Notes: generated from the letters alone by a model not told the origin. Positions 25,916 through 35,407 are shown, counted from the first letter of the stretch. The stretch is 64,000 bases of DNA from Flavobacterium sp. JAS (GCF_020991455.1 NZ_JAJMOX010000004.1:62001-126000); one strand, 5' to 3'. Numbers and translations: made by a program.

Positions 25916-26038
25916 ATGATACAAGAAATTATAGCCTTTGCCATTTTACTTATCGCCGTTGGTTTTTTGATCAAAAAGTTCTTCTGGAAATCAAAAAAGA
26001 AAAAAGATTGCGGCGACGGAAACTGTGGATGTTCTTAG
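25916..26038 (+). CDS. FeoB-associated Cys-rich single-pass membrane protein, 40 aa
   Basis: Starts MIQEIIAFAILLIAVGFLIK (one membrane helix), continues with a Lys-rich stretch (KKFFWKSKKKK), and ends DCGDGNCGCS with three cysteines. This matches the small FeoB-associated Cys-rich family found behind feoB in other bacteria, thought to substitute for FeoC. It is 6 bp after feoB on the same strand. It is too short for standard ORF calling but the composition and position are convincing. Confidence 0.88.
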   Translation: MIQEIIAFAILLIAVGFLIKKFFWKSKKKKDCGDGNCGCS

Positions 26039-26115
26039 AGGAAAGGTTCTGAGTTGCTAAGACTCTAAGTTGCTAAGGTTTCAAAAAAGACAATTTTACA
26101 GAGATACACAAAGTA

Positions 26116-26167
26116 AAAACACAAAGCTTCACAGAGATTTAAAATCCTTTGTGAAGCTTTGTGTTTT
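26116..26167. repeat. Perfect 18-bp word-palindrome (AAAACACAAAGCTTCACA)
   Basis: Exact arms 26116-26133 and 26150-26167 with a 16-base loop. The surrounding 26042-26190 is built from the same words (GCTAAGGTT, ACAAAG, TCTTTGCGGAAT); the last is the reverse complement of ATTCCGCAAAGA at 2595-2606. It lies after the feo genes; it could stop transcription as a stable hairpin but lacks a T-run. Confidence 0.85.
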
Positions 26168-26250
26168 CTTAGCGTGTCTTTGCGGAATAAAAATGTCTTT
26201 TTGTGTTACTAAAAAAACTTATAGTTCCTGTTTTTAAATATTGCACAAAC

Positions 26251-26258
26251 TATTTTTG
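26251..26258 (+). promoter_or_regulatory. Candidate -7 element for the 40-aa ORF at 26280
   Basis: TATTTTTG, an exact TAnnTTTG, 21 bp before the ATG. The -33 position holds CTG instead of TTG, at 20 bases. Confidence 0.4.
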
Positions 26259-26279
26259 AGAAATTTAAATTCATCGAAA

Positions 26280-26402
26280 ATGTCAGAAGAAGATAAAATA
26301 GAGATCATAAAAGATAATAGAGTCGCAAGATTGTTATGGTTTACTCTTGGATTTATATGTGCGGTTATAATAACGTATTTCAGCATGAAACATCATTCAT
26401 AA
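26280..26402 (+). CDS. Small single-pass membrane protein, 40 aa, unknown
   Basis: Codes for MSEEDKIEIIKDNRVARLLW, followed by a hydrophobic helix (FTLGFICAVIITYF) and SMKHHS. The charged N-terminus, one helix and short His-rich tail look like a real small membrane protein. A consensus -7 box sits 21 bp upstream. I do not recognise a family and no function is assigned. Confidence 0.55.
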   Translation: MSEEDKIEIIKDNRVARLLWFTLGFICAVIITYFSMKHHS

Positions 26403-26481
26403 ATAAACCTTATAAAAACCAAAATCTATTTTCAATTCAATTTAGCTTAACCCGTTATATCGAATAATAGATTCTTTTTCT

Positions 26482-27135
26482 TTACTTCACTCCCTCCCAC
26501 TCGGCATAAAACTGCGCTAGAAAGGTTTCCATAAATTTATGCCTTTCAGAAGCGATTTGTTTTCCCGTTTCGGTATTCATTTTATCTTTTAAAAGCAATA
26601 GCTTTTCGTAAAAGTGATTTATCGTTGGCGCATTATTCTTTTTGTATTCCTCTTTGGTCATAGTGGTTATTGGGGCAATTTCAGGGTCATGTAAGGCACG
26701 ATTTTTAAATCCACCATAGTTGAACGCTCTTGCTACTCCAATCGCTCCTATTGCGTCTAAACGATCCGCATCCTGAACGATATCTAATTCTACAGAAGAA
26801 AACTTCTTTTCGAAATTTCCGCCTTTATACGAGATGTTTTCGATGATGTTTACCACATGCTGAATAATTTCTTCAGAAACATTCTCAGATTCCAGAAACA
26901 AACGTGCAGTTTTTGGTCCAATCGTTTCGTCTCCGTTATGAAATTTACTATCGGCAATATCATGAAGCAAAGCTCCTAATTGTACTACAACCAAATCGCA
27001 GTTGGTGTCTTTTGCAATTAAAAGTGCATTTTTATAAACACGTTCGATATGAAACCAATCGTGTCCGCCTTCGGCATTGTTAAGTTTTTCTTTTACGAAA
27101 GCAATTGTTTTGTTTATTAAGTCAGAATTATTCAT
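26482..27135 (-). CDS. HD-domain phosphohydrolase
   Basis: Predicted metal-dependent hydrolase, possibly of nucleotides. 217 residues. The HD metal residues are visible: H29 (GHDWFHIERV), H58-D59 (LLHDIADSKF) and the Asp cluster QDADRLDAIGAIG (D122-D127). The closing helical segment with MNTETGKQIASERHKFMETFL is typical of the YedJ/YpgQ group. Cytosolic, solitary gene. The substrate is unknown. Confidence 0.9.
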   Translation of the reverse strand: MNNSDLINKTIAFVKEKLNNAEGGHDWFHIERVYKNALLIAKDTNCDLVVVQLGALLHDIADSKFHNGDETIGPKTARLFLESENVSEEIIQHVVNIIENISYKGGNFEKKFSSVELDIVQDADRLDAIGAIGVARAFNYGGFKNRALHDPEIAPITTMTKEEYKKNNAPTINHFYEKLLLLKDKMNTETGKQIASERHKFMETFLAQFYAEWEGVK

Positions 27136-27244
27136 AGTTGTATGTGGTATTTTTTAGTATTGAGAAATGGCACGCAGATGACACGGATTTAAGCGGATTA
27201 ACGCTGATTTTTTTTGCTTCTAATTTCTAAATCTCATTCTAAAT

Positions 27245-27286
27245 AAAAAAGTTGATTGTCAAAGCTATTAAACTTCAACAATCAAC
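27245..27286 (-). terminator. Probable terminator after the desaturase gene
   Basis: On the minus strand: GTTGATTGT, an 18-base loop, ACAATCAAC, then TTTTTTATTT. The nine-base stem is perfect but AT-rich and the loop is long, hence moderate confidence. It lies 69 bp past the desaturase stop. Confidence 0.45.
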
Positions 27287-27354
27287 AATATATTATAAAT
27301 TCTTCAAGATCAATCTAAAATCAAGAATCGATCCCGAAGTTTCGAGATTAAAAT

Positions 27355-28347
<993 letters not shown>

Positions 28348-28398
28348 TACTTATTTAAGATTGGGATTTCTATTTCAGATAATTTCTGAATTAAAAAT

Positions 28399-29139
28399 CT
28401 ATTTATACTCGTTTACTCCTTCTACAACAGCCTTTTCTGTCAATCTCATTAACTCGGCAAAATCATAATCTTTTACTGCCATGGCCTCATGAACGGTAAA
28501 GGTAAGGCGATTTCCTAAGGTTACCGGGAAAAGACCATATTTTACCATTTTCCATGAATTATTAATACTCACGGGCACAACATACGCCGAAGGCGCATAT
28601 TTGCATAGAATTTTTAAACCACTTTGAGCAAATTCTTTAGGTTTTCCTGTTTTACTTCTTGTTCCTTCAGGAAAAATAACGGCAGATCTATTGTTTTTTT
28701 CGATATAATCAGACAAGCTTTTGATTACCGGAATCGCTTGTTTAGGGTCTTTACGGTCAATTAGTACAGATCCTCCGTGGCGTAAATTATAAGATACACT
28801 TGGGATTCCTTTCCCTAACTCCTTCTTGCTTACAAATTTACAATGAAATCGTCTAAAATACCAAATCATTGTTATAATATCGTACATGCTTTGGTGATTT
28901 GAAACAAAAATTATCGGAACTCCGCTTGGAATACGCTCTCTATTTTCAATTTTATAAGTCGTTCCTATCAGATTTGTACATCTTAAAAGGAAGAAATTTA
29001 AATAATCAACACTCTTTTTGTGCGCCTGATAACCAAAAACATTTAGGCAAAACCACTGTATTGGATGAAATACCAATAAAACCGAACTAAAGAACAAATA
29101 GTAAATTACGGATATGGGATACGAAATTATTTTTTGCAT
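28399..29139 (-). CDS. 1-acyl-sn-glycerol-3-phosphate acyltransferase (PlsC type)
   Basis: Acylates lysophosphatidic acid to phosphatidic acid. 246 residues with an N-terminal hydrophobic anchor (1-35). Catalytic motif NHQSMYD (H82, D87), the phosphate-binding FPEGTRS (156-162), and the VPVSINNSW block are present. It ends 51 bp before the desaturase start and is probably co-transcribed with it. Confidence 0.94.
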   Translation of the reverse strand: MQKIISYPISVIYYLFFSSVLLVFHPIQWFCLNVFGYQAHKKSVDYLNFFLLRCTNLIGTTYKIENRERIPSGVPIIFVSNHQSMYDIITMIWYFRRFHCKFVSKKELGKGIPSVSYNLRHGGSVLIDRKDPKQAIPVIKSLSDYIEKNNRSAVIFPEGTRSKTGKPKEFAQSGLKILCKYAPSAYVVPVSINNSWKMVKYGLFPVTLGNRLTFTVHEAMAVKDYDFAELMRLTEKAVVEGVNEYK

Positions 29140-29157
29140 GCTTTAAAAATTAATGCG

Positions 29158-29165
29158 CAAAAGTA
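29158..29165 (-). promoter_or_regulatory. Candidate -7 element for plsC
   Basis: The minus strand reads TACTTTTG, 18 bp upstream of the ATG. There is no TTG at the expected -33 distance. Confidence 0.35.
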
Positions 29166-29225
29166 ATAAATAAATTTTTAGCGGTATAAAAATTGAAAAC
29201 AATAACCCGTTTTATGGTTTAATTG

Positions 29226-29233
29226 TACCTTTG
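29226..29233 (+). promoter_or_regulatory. Candidate -7 element for rnpA
   Basis: TACCTTTG matches TAnnTTTG and ends 31 bp before the ATG at 29265. The nearest TTG upstream is 30 bases away. Confidence 0.35.
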
Positions 29234-29264
29234 TCCCTGAAATTGCAAATTTTTTCTGAATTAA

Positions 29265-29669
29265 ATGAACTTTACTTACCCAAAAAATGAACGCTTAAAG
29301 AGCAATACGACAATTAGTTTACTGTTTTCTGAAGGAAAATCGGTTTCTAAATATCCGTTGCGTTTGGTTTACCGTCAAGCGGAAGTTGACTCAACAGAAA
29401 AAATCAAAATTGGGGTTTCGGTTTCAAAAAAATACTTCAAAAAAGCAGTTGATCGCAATTACTTCAAACGTGTTTTGAGAGAAACATATCGTTTAAACAA
29501 ACATTTGCTTCTTGACAATATTCAACATCCTTATTCTTTGATGTTTTTTTACCAGACAAAAGACAAATTATCGTACGAAGAAATCAATACCAAAACGATT
29601 CAGTTATTTGAGAAATTCCTATCTCAAGTGAATAAAATACCCGATTCTGAAACTAAAACAGAGTTGTAG
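29265..29669 (+). CDS. rnpA: Ribonuclease P protein component
   Basis: Protein subunit of RNase P, which trims tRNA 5' leaders. 134 residues. The N-terminal FTYPKNERLKSNTTISLLFSEG and the signature IGVSVSKKYFKKAVDRNYFKRVLRE are visible; the RNR motif reads DRNYFKR, which is usual in Bacteroidota. rpmH is not adjacent. The stop is followed 80 bp later by an envelope operon that may be separate. Confidence 0.95.
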   Translation: MNFTYPKNERLKSNTTISLLFSEGKSVSKYPLRLVYRQAEVDSTEKIKIGVSVSKKYFKKAVDRNYFKRVLRETYRLNKHLLLDNIQHPYSLMFFYQTKDKLSYEEINTKTIQLFEKFLSQVNKIPDSETKTEL

Positions 29670-29750
29670 ACTTCCCAAAGCAACTTTATTTATCAAATTA
29701 TACGAAAAATTATAAAAAAATTGTAGTTTTAGCTTTAATTTGAAATACTT

Positions 29751-30554
29751 ATGCGACAATTTTCCCTTTTATTCTTTGCTGCTTTGATCTTCTCCAGTTG
29801 TGAAAAACATGCCGAACCTGCTTATGCGGCAGACGAGAAAATGATAACCATGAATGCTCCGGCACCAAACGAATCAAATGGAAATGAAAGCCCCATAATT
29901 TCTCAAAAAATAATCAAAGAAGCTTTTCTTAAATTCGAAACTAACGATTTAGAGAACACTTACAATCAAATTAAAACTGCAATTGCAGCCAATAAAGCAA
30001 GTATTCAAAATGATTCTCAGGAAAAAGATTATGGAACTGTCACCAGAAGACTTACGGTACGAATTCCTAGTCAAAATTTTGATCCATTTCTAGAATCTAT
30101 ATCTAAAGGCGTTTCTTATTTTGACGAAAAGAACATTTCATCTCAGAATGTTACAGAAGAATATATTGACTTAACTTCGAGATTAAGCACAAAACGCAAA
30201 CTCGAAGAACGTTACATCGAAATATTAAAGAAAGCCACTAAAATAAGTGAGATTCTGGAAATCGAAAAGCAGATCTCAGCAATTAGAGAAGAAATTGAGG
30301 CGAAACAAGGCCAGCTTAAATATTTAGAAAGCCGGGTTTCTGAAAGTACTGTTACAATTGAATTCTACAAAACTATCGCTCAAAAAGAAGGTGTTAAAAT
30401 TTCGTACGGATCTAAAATCTGGAACTCAATTCAGTCCGGATTCTTTAGTTTATCAGATTTTCTACTCTCTCTTATTAGTGTTTGGCCGTTTATTATTCTA
30501 ATTTGCACAGTTGCCTATTTTATTAGAAAAAGATTTAAAAGAAAAAAAATATAA
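29751..30554 (+). CDS. DUF4349-domain lipoprotein with coiled coil and C-terminal membrane helix
   Basis: 267 residues. Lipobox SSC (Cys17), a linker, then the DUF4349 region: a strand FLKFETNDLENTYNQIKTAI, RRLTVRIPSQNFDPFLESI, the ENVTEEYIDLTSRL-type motif (SQNVTEEYIDLTSRLS), a heptad coiled coil (KRKLEERYIEIL to IEAKQGQLKYLESRVSES), and near the end one membrane helix (WPFIILICTVAYFI) with a basic tail. The family function is unknown. It lies 2 bp before an S41 protease gene, so both are co-expressed. Confidence 0.88.
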   Translation: MRQFSLLFFAALIFSSCEKHAEPAYAADEKMITMNAPAPNESNGNESPIISQKIIKEAFLKFETNDLENTYNQIKTAIAANKASIQNDSQEKDYGTVTRRLTVRIPSQNFDPFLESISKGVSYFDEKNISSQNVTEEYIDLTSRLSTKRKLEERYIEILKKATKISEILEIEKQISAIREEIEAKQGQLKYLESRVSESTVTIEFYKTIAQKEGVKISYGSKIWNSIQSGFFSLSDFLLSLISVWPFIILICTVAYFIRKRFKRKKI

Positions 30555-30556
30555 TC

Positions 30557-32194
30557 ATGTATCCTTATTTCAAAAAGAAGTTCATTATTCCAACCGTTGC
30601 AGCCGGATTTTTATTTATTGGAACCAGTTTCAAAGATGATTTCTTTGAAATCGCCAAGCAAATAGAGATTTTCACGACATTATTCAAAGCGGTAAACACC
30701 AATTATGTCGACGAGACTAATCCGGGTGATTTAATGGACAAGGCCATAAAAAGCATGTTGGGAAGTTTAGACCCTTATACGGTTTATTTTAATGAGCAGG
30801 ATGTTGTAAACTTTAAGATTAACAATACGGGTGAATACACCGGAATTGGGGCTATGATAGCCAGAAAGAAAGATCGTTTAATTGTTCGTGAACCGTATAA
30901 AAATTATCCTGCCGATAAAGCCGGACTAAAAGCGGGTGACGAAATTATTCAGATTGGGGATGTTTTGATTGCTGATTTTAAAGATGATGCTTCACAATTA
31001 TTAAAAGGAACAAAAAACACTAAGATTAACATAAAATACGTTCGTCAGGACAAAACTTTGACAACCGAATTGGTTCTGGATGAAGTTGATATTAAATCAG
31101 TTCCTTTCTACGGAAAAATCGACGATAAAACGGGTTATATCGTTTTGGCACACTTTAGCCGAAAAGCATCTAATGAAGTAAAAGATGCGCTTGAAAAACT
31201 AAAAGCTGACGGAGCTACTCAAATTGTTCTTGATTTAAGAGGAAATCCAGGAGGTTTGCTAAACGAAGCTATTGATATTTGTAATTTGTTTGTTCCTAAA
31301 AACGAAGTTATTGTAACTACAAAATCAAGAATAGAAAAACATAATAACACTTACAAAACAACTAAAGAGCCTATAGATACTCAAATTCCATTGGCGATTT
31401 TGGTTAACGGACGAAGTGCCTCTGCATCAGAAATTGTTTCGGGAGCTTTACAAGATCTAGATCGTGCCGTGATTTTAGGAAGCCGTAGTTTTGGTAAAGG
31501 TCTGGTTCAGCGTTCTGTTGATTTAACTTATGGAACTCAGCTAAAAGTAACCATTTCTCGTTATTACACGCCTTCCGGACGTTGTATTCAGGCTTTGGAT
31601 TATGCACATAAAGACAAAAATGGTGTTGCTCAAAAAACGGATGCCAAAAACTTTAATGCTTTTAAAACCAGAAAAGGAAGAACGGTTTATGATGGCGGCG
31701 GTGTTTTACCGGATATTGAACTGGACGAAACTAAAATGAGCCCAATTACAACTGCTTTGTTAAAAAACGACGGAATCTTTGATTATGCAACTTCTTATTA
31801 TTACAAAAATCCAAATTTAGGAGATAAGATTCCAACCGTTACAGATGCTGATTATACGAGCTTTAAACAATACCTGAAAACGAACAAAATCACTTTTGAC
31901 ACGGAAACGGAGGTCGCTTTGAAAAATACTTTGGCCGCAGCCAAAACTGAAAAAATCGACGAAACTATTGCTCCGGAATATCAGCAATTGTTAAACGCTC
32001 TTGAGAAAAGTGAAACTACTTTGTTAGATAAAAATCAAAAGGAAATTAGAAACCTGATTCAGGAAGAGCTTATAAAAAGATACCAATATCAAGAAGGTTT
32101 GTATCAATTTTACATTAAAAACAATTCAGAAATTAAAAAAGCGGTGAGTGTTTTAAATAATCAAACTGAGTATAAGACGATTTTAAAAATGTAA
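30557..32194 (+). CDS. S41-family C-terminal processing peptidase with PDZ domain
   Basis: Periplasmic serine protease of the CtpA/Prc group. 545 residues with an N-terminal signal anchor (10-25). A PDZ domain (about 90-170) contains the GIGAMIARK loop and KAGLKAGDEIIQIGDV. The S41 domain has LDLRGNPGGLLNEA, the catalytic serine region GRSASASEIV (S287-S291) and the general-base lysine K314 in SFGKGLVQ. The C-terminal helical tail (420-545) is long. Substrates are unknown; its neighbours are a DUF4349 lipoprotein and an OmpA-type protein. Confidence 0.95.
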   Translation: MYPYFKKKFIIPTVAAGFLFIGTSFKDDFFEIAKQIEIFTTLFKAVNTNYVDETNPGDLMDKAIKSMLGSLDPYTVYFNEQDVVNFKINNTGEYTGIGAMIARKKDRLIVREPYKNYPADKAGLKAGDEIIQIGDVLIADFKDDASQLLKGTKNTKINIKYVRQDKTLTTELVLDEVDIKSVPFYGKIDDKTGYIVLAHFSRKASNEVKDALEKLKADGATQIVLDLRGNPGGLLNEAIDICNLFVPKNEVIVTTKSRIEKHNNTYKTTKEPIDTQIPLAILVNGRSASASEIVSGALQDLDRAVILGSRSFGKGLVQRSVDLTYGTQLKVTISRYYTPSGRCIQALDYAHKDKNGVAQKTDAKNFNAFKTRKGRTVYDGGGVLPDIELDETKMSPITTALLKNDGIFDYATSYYYKNPNLGDKIPTVTDADYTSFKQYLKTNKITFDTETEVALKNTLAAAKTEKIDETIAPEYQQLLNALEKSETTLLDKNQKEIRNLIQEELIKRYQYQEGLYQFYIKNNSEIKKAVSVLNNQTEYKTILKM

Positions 32195-32200
32195 AAAATA

Positions 32201-33004
32201 ATGAAGATTTGTAGAGTCCTTTTTCTGCTTGTTATTTACAATTTATCGGCACAGCAAAAACCTATCGAAACTGTCTACTTTGATTTCGACAAGTATGACC
32301 TTACAGATCAGCAAACCAAAGTTGTAACTAATTTTATTAAAACTATTGACACCTCAAAAGTCGAGTCAATACAGATTTATGGTTATTGCGACGATCGCGG
32401 TAATGATGAATATAATTTTCGTTTGTCAAATAACCGCGTTAATACTATTCAGGAATTATTAATTTCGAAAGGCTTTAATCAAAGCAGAATTGTTATTCTG
32501 GAAGGAAAAGGCCGCGTGGTTGTGAGACCTGATACTATTGAAAATCTTCATGAAACGAGATCTAAAAACCGTCGAGTTGACTTGATTGTTGTAAAACGAA
32601 ACAGTTTTGGAAAAGGAATCTATAATTCGTTTAGAAATAATTTGAAGGTTGGCGACAAAATCTATCTTGATAACATCTTATTTGATCTTGGAAGTTCAAA
32701 ACTCACGAATAATTCGAAAAAAGAATTAGACAAAATCGCCGAATTGTTACAGAACAAAAGGAACTTACAATTTGAAATTAGAGGCCATGTTTGCTGTACG
32801 CCAGACATATATAGTGATGGAATTGACAAAGATACCAACGAAAGACGACTTTCCTGGAACCGTGCCAAAACCGTTTTCCACTATTTGATTTCCAAAAAAG
32901 TCTCTAAAAGCCGGATGAATTATCTGGGTTGCGGCAATAAATATCCGCTAGGAAAAGGCGATGCTCTCGATCGCCGTGTAGAATTTGTGATCACCAAAGT
33001 TTAG
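32201..33004 (+). CDS. Protein with two tandem OmpA-like domains
   Basis: 267 residues with a signal peptide (ending near LSAQ). The first OmpA-like domain (about 22-125) has VYFDFDKYDLT, IYGYCDDRGNDEYNFRLSNNR and RSKNRRVDLIV. The second (about 155-267) has ILFDLGSSKLTNNSKKEL, IRGHVCCTPD with an inserted loop, RRLSWNRAKTV and DRRVEFVITKV. Both keep the Arg of the peptidoglycan-binding pocket. There is no barrel, so it is a periplasmic peptidoglycan-binding protein. It is 6 bp after the S41 gene. Confidence 0.92.
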   Translation: MKICRVLFLLVIYNLSAQQKPIETVYFDFDKYDLTDQQTKVVTNFIKTIDTSKVESIQIYGYCDDRGNDEYNFRLSNNRVNTIQELLISKGFNQSRIVILEGKGRVVVRPDTIENLHETRSKNRRVDLIVVKRNSFGKGIYNSFRNNLKVGDKIYLDNILFDLGSSKLTNNSKKELDKIAELLQNKRNLQFEIRGHVCCTPDIYSDGIDKDTNERRLSWNRAKTVFHYLISKKVSKSRMNYLGCGNKYPLGKGDALDRRVEFVITKV

Positions 33005-33142
33005 GTCATTTGCCACAAAGTCTTTTTTACTTAAAGTTTTACTCTAAAACAAACTAATAAATAATTGTTTTTAAATTACTTATGATTTAAATTTAAAGCA
33101 ATAAAATATTATTGCAACATTGTGACTTTAGCTCTATGTTGT

Positions 33143-33589
33143 TTATCCACGAATCATCTCAATATGCGGAATATCATCTTCAAGATACATTTCGCTGCTT
33201 TGGACAAATCCATGGCTTTCGTAGAATTTCTTTAAATACAATTGAGCACCAATCGTGATTGCATCTTTATTGAAATGTGTTTTTATTCCGGCAATAGCTT
33301 CACGCATTAAATCGTGTCCCCATTTTTTATCTCTATAATTGGCATCCACTACAACTCTGCCTATAGATGCGTTATCAAAACTAATTCCGGCATCAAACAG
33401 ACGTGAATAGGCCACTGTTTTACCATCATATTCTCCAATTAAGTGTAATGCTTTCTTGTCTTTGCCATCAAGGTCTAAATAGACGCAGTTTTGCTCTAAT
33501 ACAAAGATCTCACTTCTTAGTTTGAGCAAATCATATAACTCATGAACCGTTAGCGCCTCAAACGGCTTTATTTTCCATTTTAATTCCAT
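33143..33589 (-). CDS. GNAT-family acetyltransferase, ElaA type
   Basis: 148 residues. The ElaA signature is evident: LYDLLKLRSEIFVLEQNCVY near the N-terminus and IGRVVVDANYRDKKWGHDLM, the acetyl-CoA loop (D-K-K-W-G-H variant), then IGAQLYLKKFYESHGF. Cytosolic; substrate unknown. Solitary gene. Confidence 0.92.
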   Translation of the reverse strand: MELKWKIKPFEALTVHELYDLLKLRSEIFVLEQNCVYLDLDGKDKKALHLIGEYDGKTVAYSRLFDAGISFDNASIGRVVVDANYRDKKWGHDLMREAIAGIKTHFNKDAITIGAQLYLKKFYESHGFVQSSEMYLEDDIPHIEMIRG

Positions 33590-33667
33590 TATTCTCTTTT
33601 GTTAACTTTGAAGCCCCTAAATTAATTCAAAAAACTAAACTAAGACGAAGATTCCTCAGATATAAAC

Positions 33668-33697
33668 AAAAAACCCGACTACTGAGAATAGTCAGGT
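33668..33697 (-). terminator. Intrinsic terminator after the DUF1579 lipoprotein gene
   Basis: On the minus strand: ACCTGACTA, loop TTCTCAG, TAGTCGGGT, followed by a T-run. The nine-base stem has one G-T pair. It lies about 50 bp past the stop of the gene at 33746. Confidence 0.75.
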
Positions 33698-33745
33698 GTT
33701 TTGTTTTATCAGAGAATATGCTATCTAAACTATTTAATAGTGGAA

Positions 33746-34387
33746 TTATTTTTTCTTCATGATGATTTCCATACTCTTGTACTCTGCCTCATTCTTGGTG
33801 TCGAACATTTCCAATTTACGGGTAGTTGGATCAACAATAGTATACACTTCTCTGTAAGGTGTTTTTTTGCCGTTTAACGGATTTACCATTTCTCCTTTGA
33901 GTTCCATACTTTTTGTTTTATCATCATATTTACCGGTAGCAACCATCATACCTGTTCCCATATTGTCGATAAAGGTTGTAGTGTATTCTTTACTGGCGTT
34001 ATTGTAGGCTAATGTGCTTTTGCCTTCAAATGGCTGTCCCATCATGTTTCCCTGATAATTGGCTTCCTGATAACGACCGCCAAGTACCATCTTTATATTA
34101 GCTGTAGAGGTTGCCTTTTGAGGTTTTCCATTTGCTTCTTCCCAGAAAGTCATGTCACAGTTCCAGGTTCCTGTTTCATCTGCCATCATTTTATGGGCAG
34201 TTCCTGGTGTAGCATAGGCTGCCCATAGTTTCATTTTTGCTGCCGAATCTAAAGGCTGTTCGGCAATTGCTTCTTCTGTTTTAATACTATCAGCTGCTTT
34301 TGAAGTTTCTGTTTCAGTTTTTACTTCTTTTTTACACGAAACAAAACACAACGCTAACATTGATAGTGTGATACAAAAATTTTTCAT
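33746..34387 (-). CDS. DUF1579-family lipoprotein
   Basis: 213 residues. Lipobox FVSC (Cys18), a charged linker (20-55), then the DUF1579 domain: a start with ATPGTAHKMMADETGTWNCD, MVLGGRYQEANYQG, the YNNASKEYTTTFIDNMGTGM strand and TYDDKT-like KYDDKTKSMELKGEM. The family has an unknown, lipocalin-like function. Probable surface or periplasmic lipoprotein. It follows the DUF4837 gene by 51 bp on the same strand. Confidence 0.87.
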   Translation of the reverse strand: MKNFCITLSMLALCFVSCKKEVKTETETSKAADSIKTEEAIAEQPLDSAAKMKLWAAYATPGTAHKMMADETGTWNCDMTFWEEANGKPQKATSTANIKMVLGGRYQEANYQGNMMGQPFEGKSTLAYNNASKEYTTTFIDNMGTGMMVATGKYDDKTKSMELKGEMVNPLNGKKTPYREVYTIVDPTTRKLEMFDTKNEAEYKSMEIIMKKK

Positions 34388-34414
34388 AATTAACTGATTT
34401 AATGATTATTAAAA

Positions 34415-34422
34415 CAAAAGTA
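34415..34422 (-). promoter_or_regulatory. Candidate -7 element for the DUF1579 gene
   Basis: The minus strand reads TACTTTTG, 27 bp upstream of the ATG at 34387. No -33 is visible. Confidence 0.3.
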
Positions 34423-34438
34423 TGAAAAAATATATAAA

Positions 34439-35407
34439 CTATCTTTTATCGATTTTGACTGATTTTATGATGGCTTCAAGATCCAGCATTAAATCTCGTT
34501 CTTCATTTGATGGGGAATAACAAAATCCTTCGATAACTAATATTCTGTTATAGGTTTCGTCTACAATGGCGTAATTTATAAATGGGCCGGCCATAAAATC
34601 ATTTTTCAATTCCCAGCTTCCTTTGGTTTCAAAGGCTTTTTTTCCGTCTAATTCTGTGGTTGAAAAATAAGGTGCGTAGGCTTCTCCGGTAATCATTCGG
34701 GTATTGGGTTCGCGGCCTTTGATGTAATATCCAATAGAATCACGCATTTTAATAATGCTTCCAACAACATTAGAACCGGTTTTAAAATCGTGAAGCGGAA
34801 TTTGATAAATAAGCAAGCTCGTGTTTCCGCTAATAATATCTTTTTTGAGCCAAATAAAGTTCTTTTTATGCAACATATATTCATATCCTGTTGGAATCTG
34901 TATGTCGATATGAAACTTGTTCTTGATAACCGCCGGATGAAGTAGCGATTTGCTATTATCTTCCTGAATTTTCTGAATCTCGGCATCCCGAATGATCTTA
35001 ATGATTTGCGCCGAATTTAATTCGATACTGCAAATTATGTCGTCTATCGATTTTCCATAAATGCGAAAGGTGTTGTGTGGTAATGTTTTGCTTCGAATAA
35101 TTTCGAATTTGTCTGTAGCTGCTTTTTTTACAACAATAATACTTCGGCTATCGGTAACGAAACCTTCAAGTAATTTGGCAGGATATTGATTGATTGTAAA
35201 AAGCGGTTCTTCCTGGGTAAGTCCCCAAACGGGCGAAGCAAATTTATTTCTAATGGTGTCACCCACTTCTCCGTACCATAACTGATCGTCTATAATTATG
35301 GAAATTGTATTTGTTTTACCGGATACAGGCTGGGATTGTCTTTCGTTTCTAAAACACGAAATCAGCACAAATGGTAATAGTAACAATAAAAAATGGGTTT
35401 TATTCAT
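34439..35407 (-). CDS. DUF4837-family lipoprotein
   Basis: 322 residues. Lipobox LISC (Cys18). The mature region begins with a strand pair NTISIIIDDQLWYGEVGDTI and has TQEEPLFTINQ, VVKK and IQKIQEDNS segments, matching the Bacteroidota DUF4837 family as I know it. The second half carries the G-Y-x-Y-M type strand IPTGYEYMLHKKNFIWLKKD. The function is unknown. It follows the LysM transglycosylase by 46 bp and may belong to a cell-envelope operon. Confidence 0.83.
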   Translation of the reverse strand: MNKTHFLLLLLPFVLISCFRNERQSQPVSGKTNTISIIIDDQLWYGEVGDTIRNKFASPVWGLTQEEPLFTINQYPAKLLEGFVTDSRSIIVVKKAATDKFEIIRSKTLPHNTFRIYGKSIDDIICSIELNSAQIIKIIRDAEIQKIQEDNSKSLLHPAVIKNKFHIDIQIPTGYEYMLHKKNFIWLKKDIISGNTSLLIYQIPLHDFKTGSNVVGSIIKMRDSIGYYIKGREPNTRMITGEAYAPYFSTTELDGKKAFETKGSWELKNDFMAGPFINYAIVDETYNRILVIEGFCYSPSNEERDLMLDLEAIIKSVKIDKR

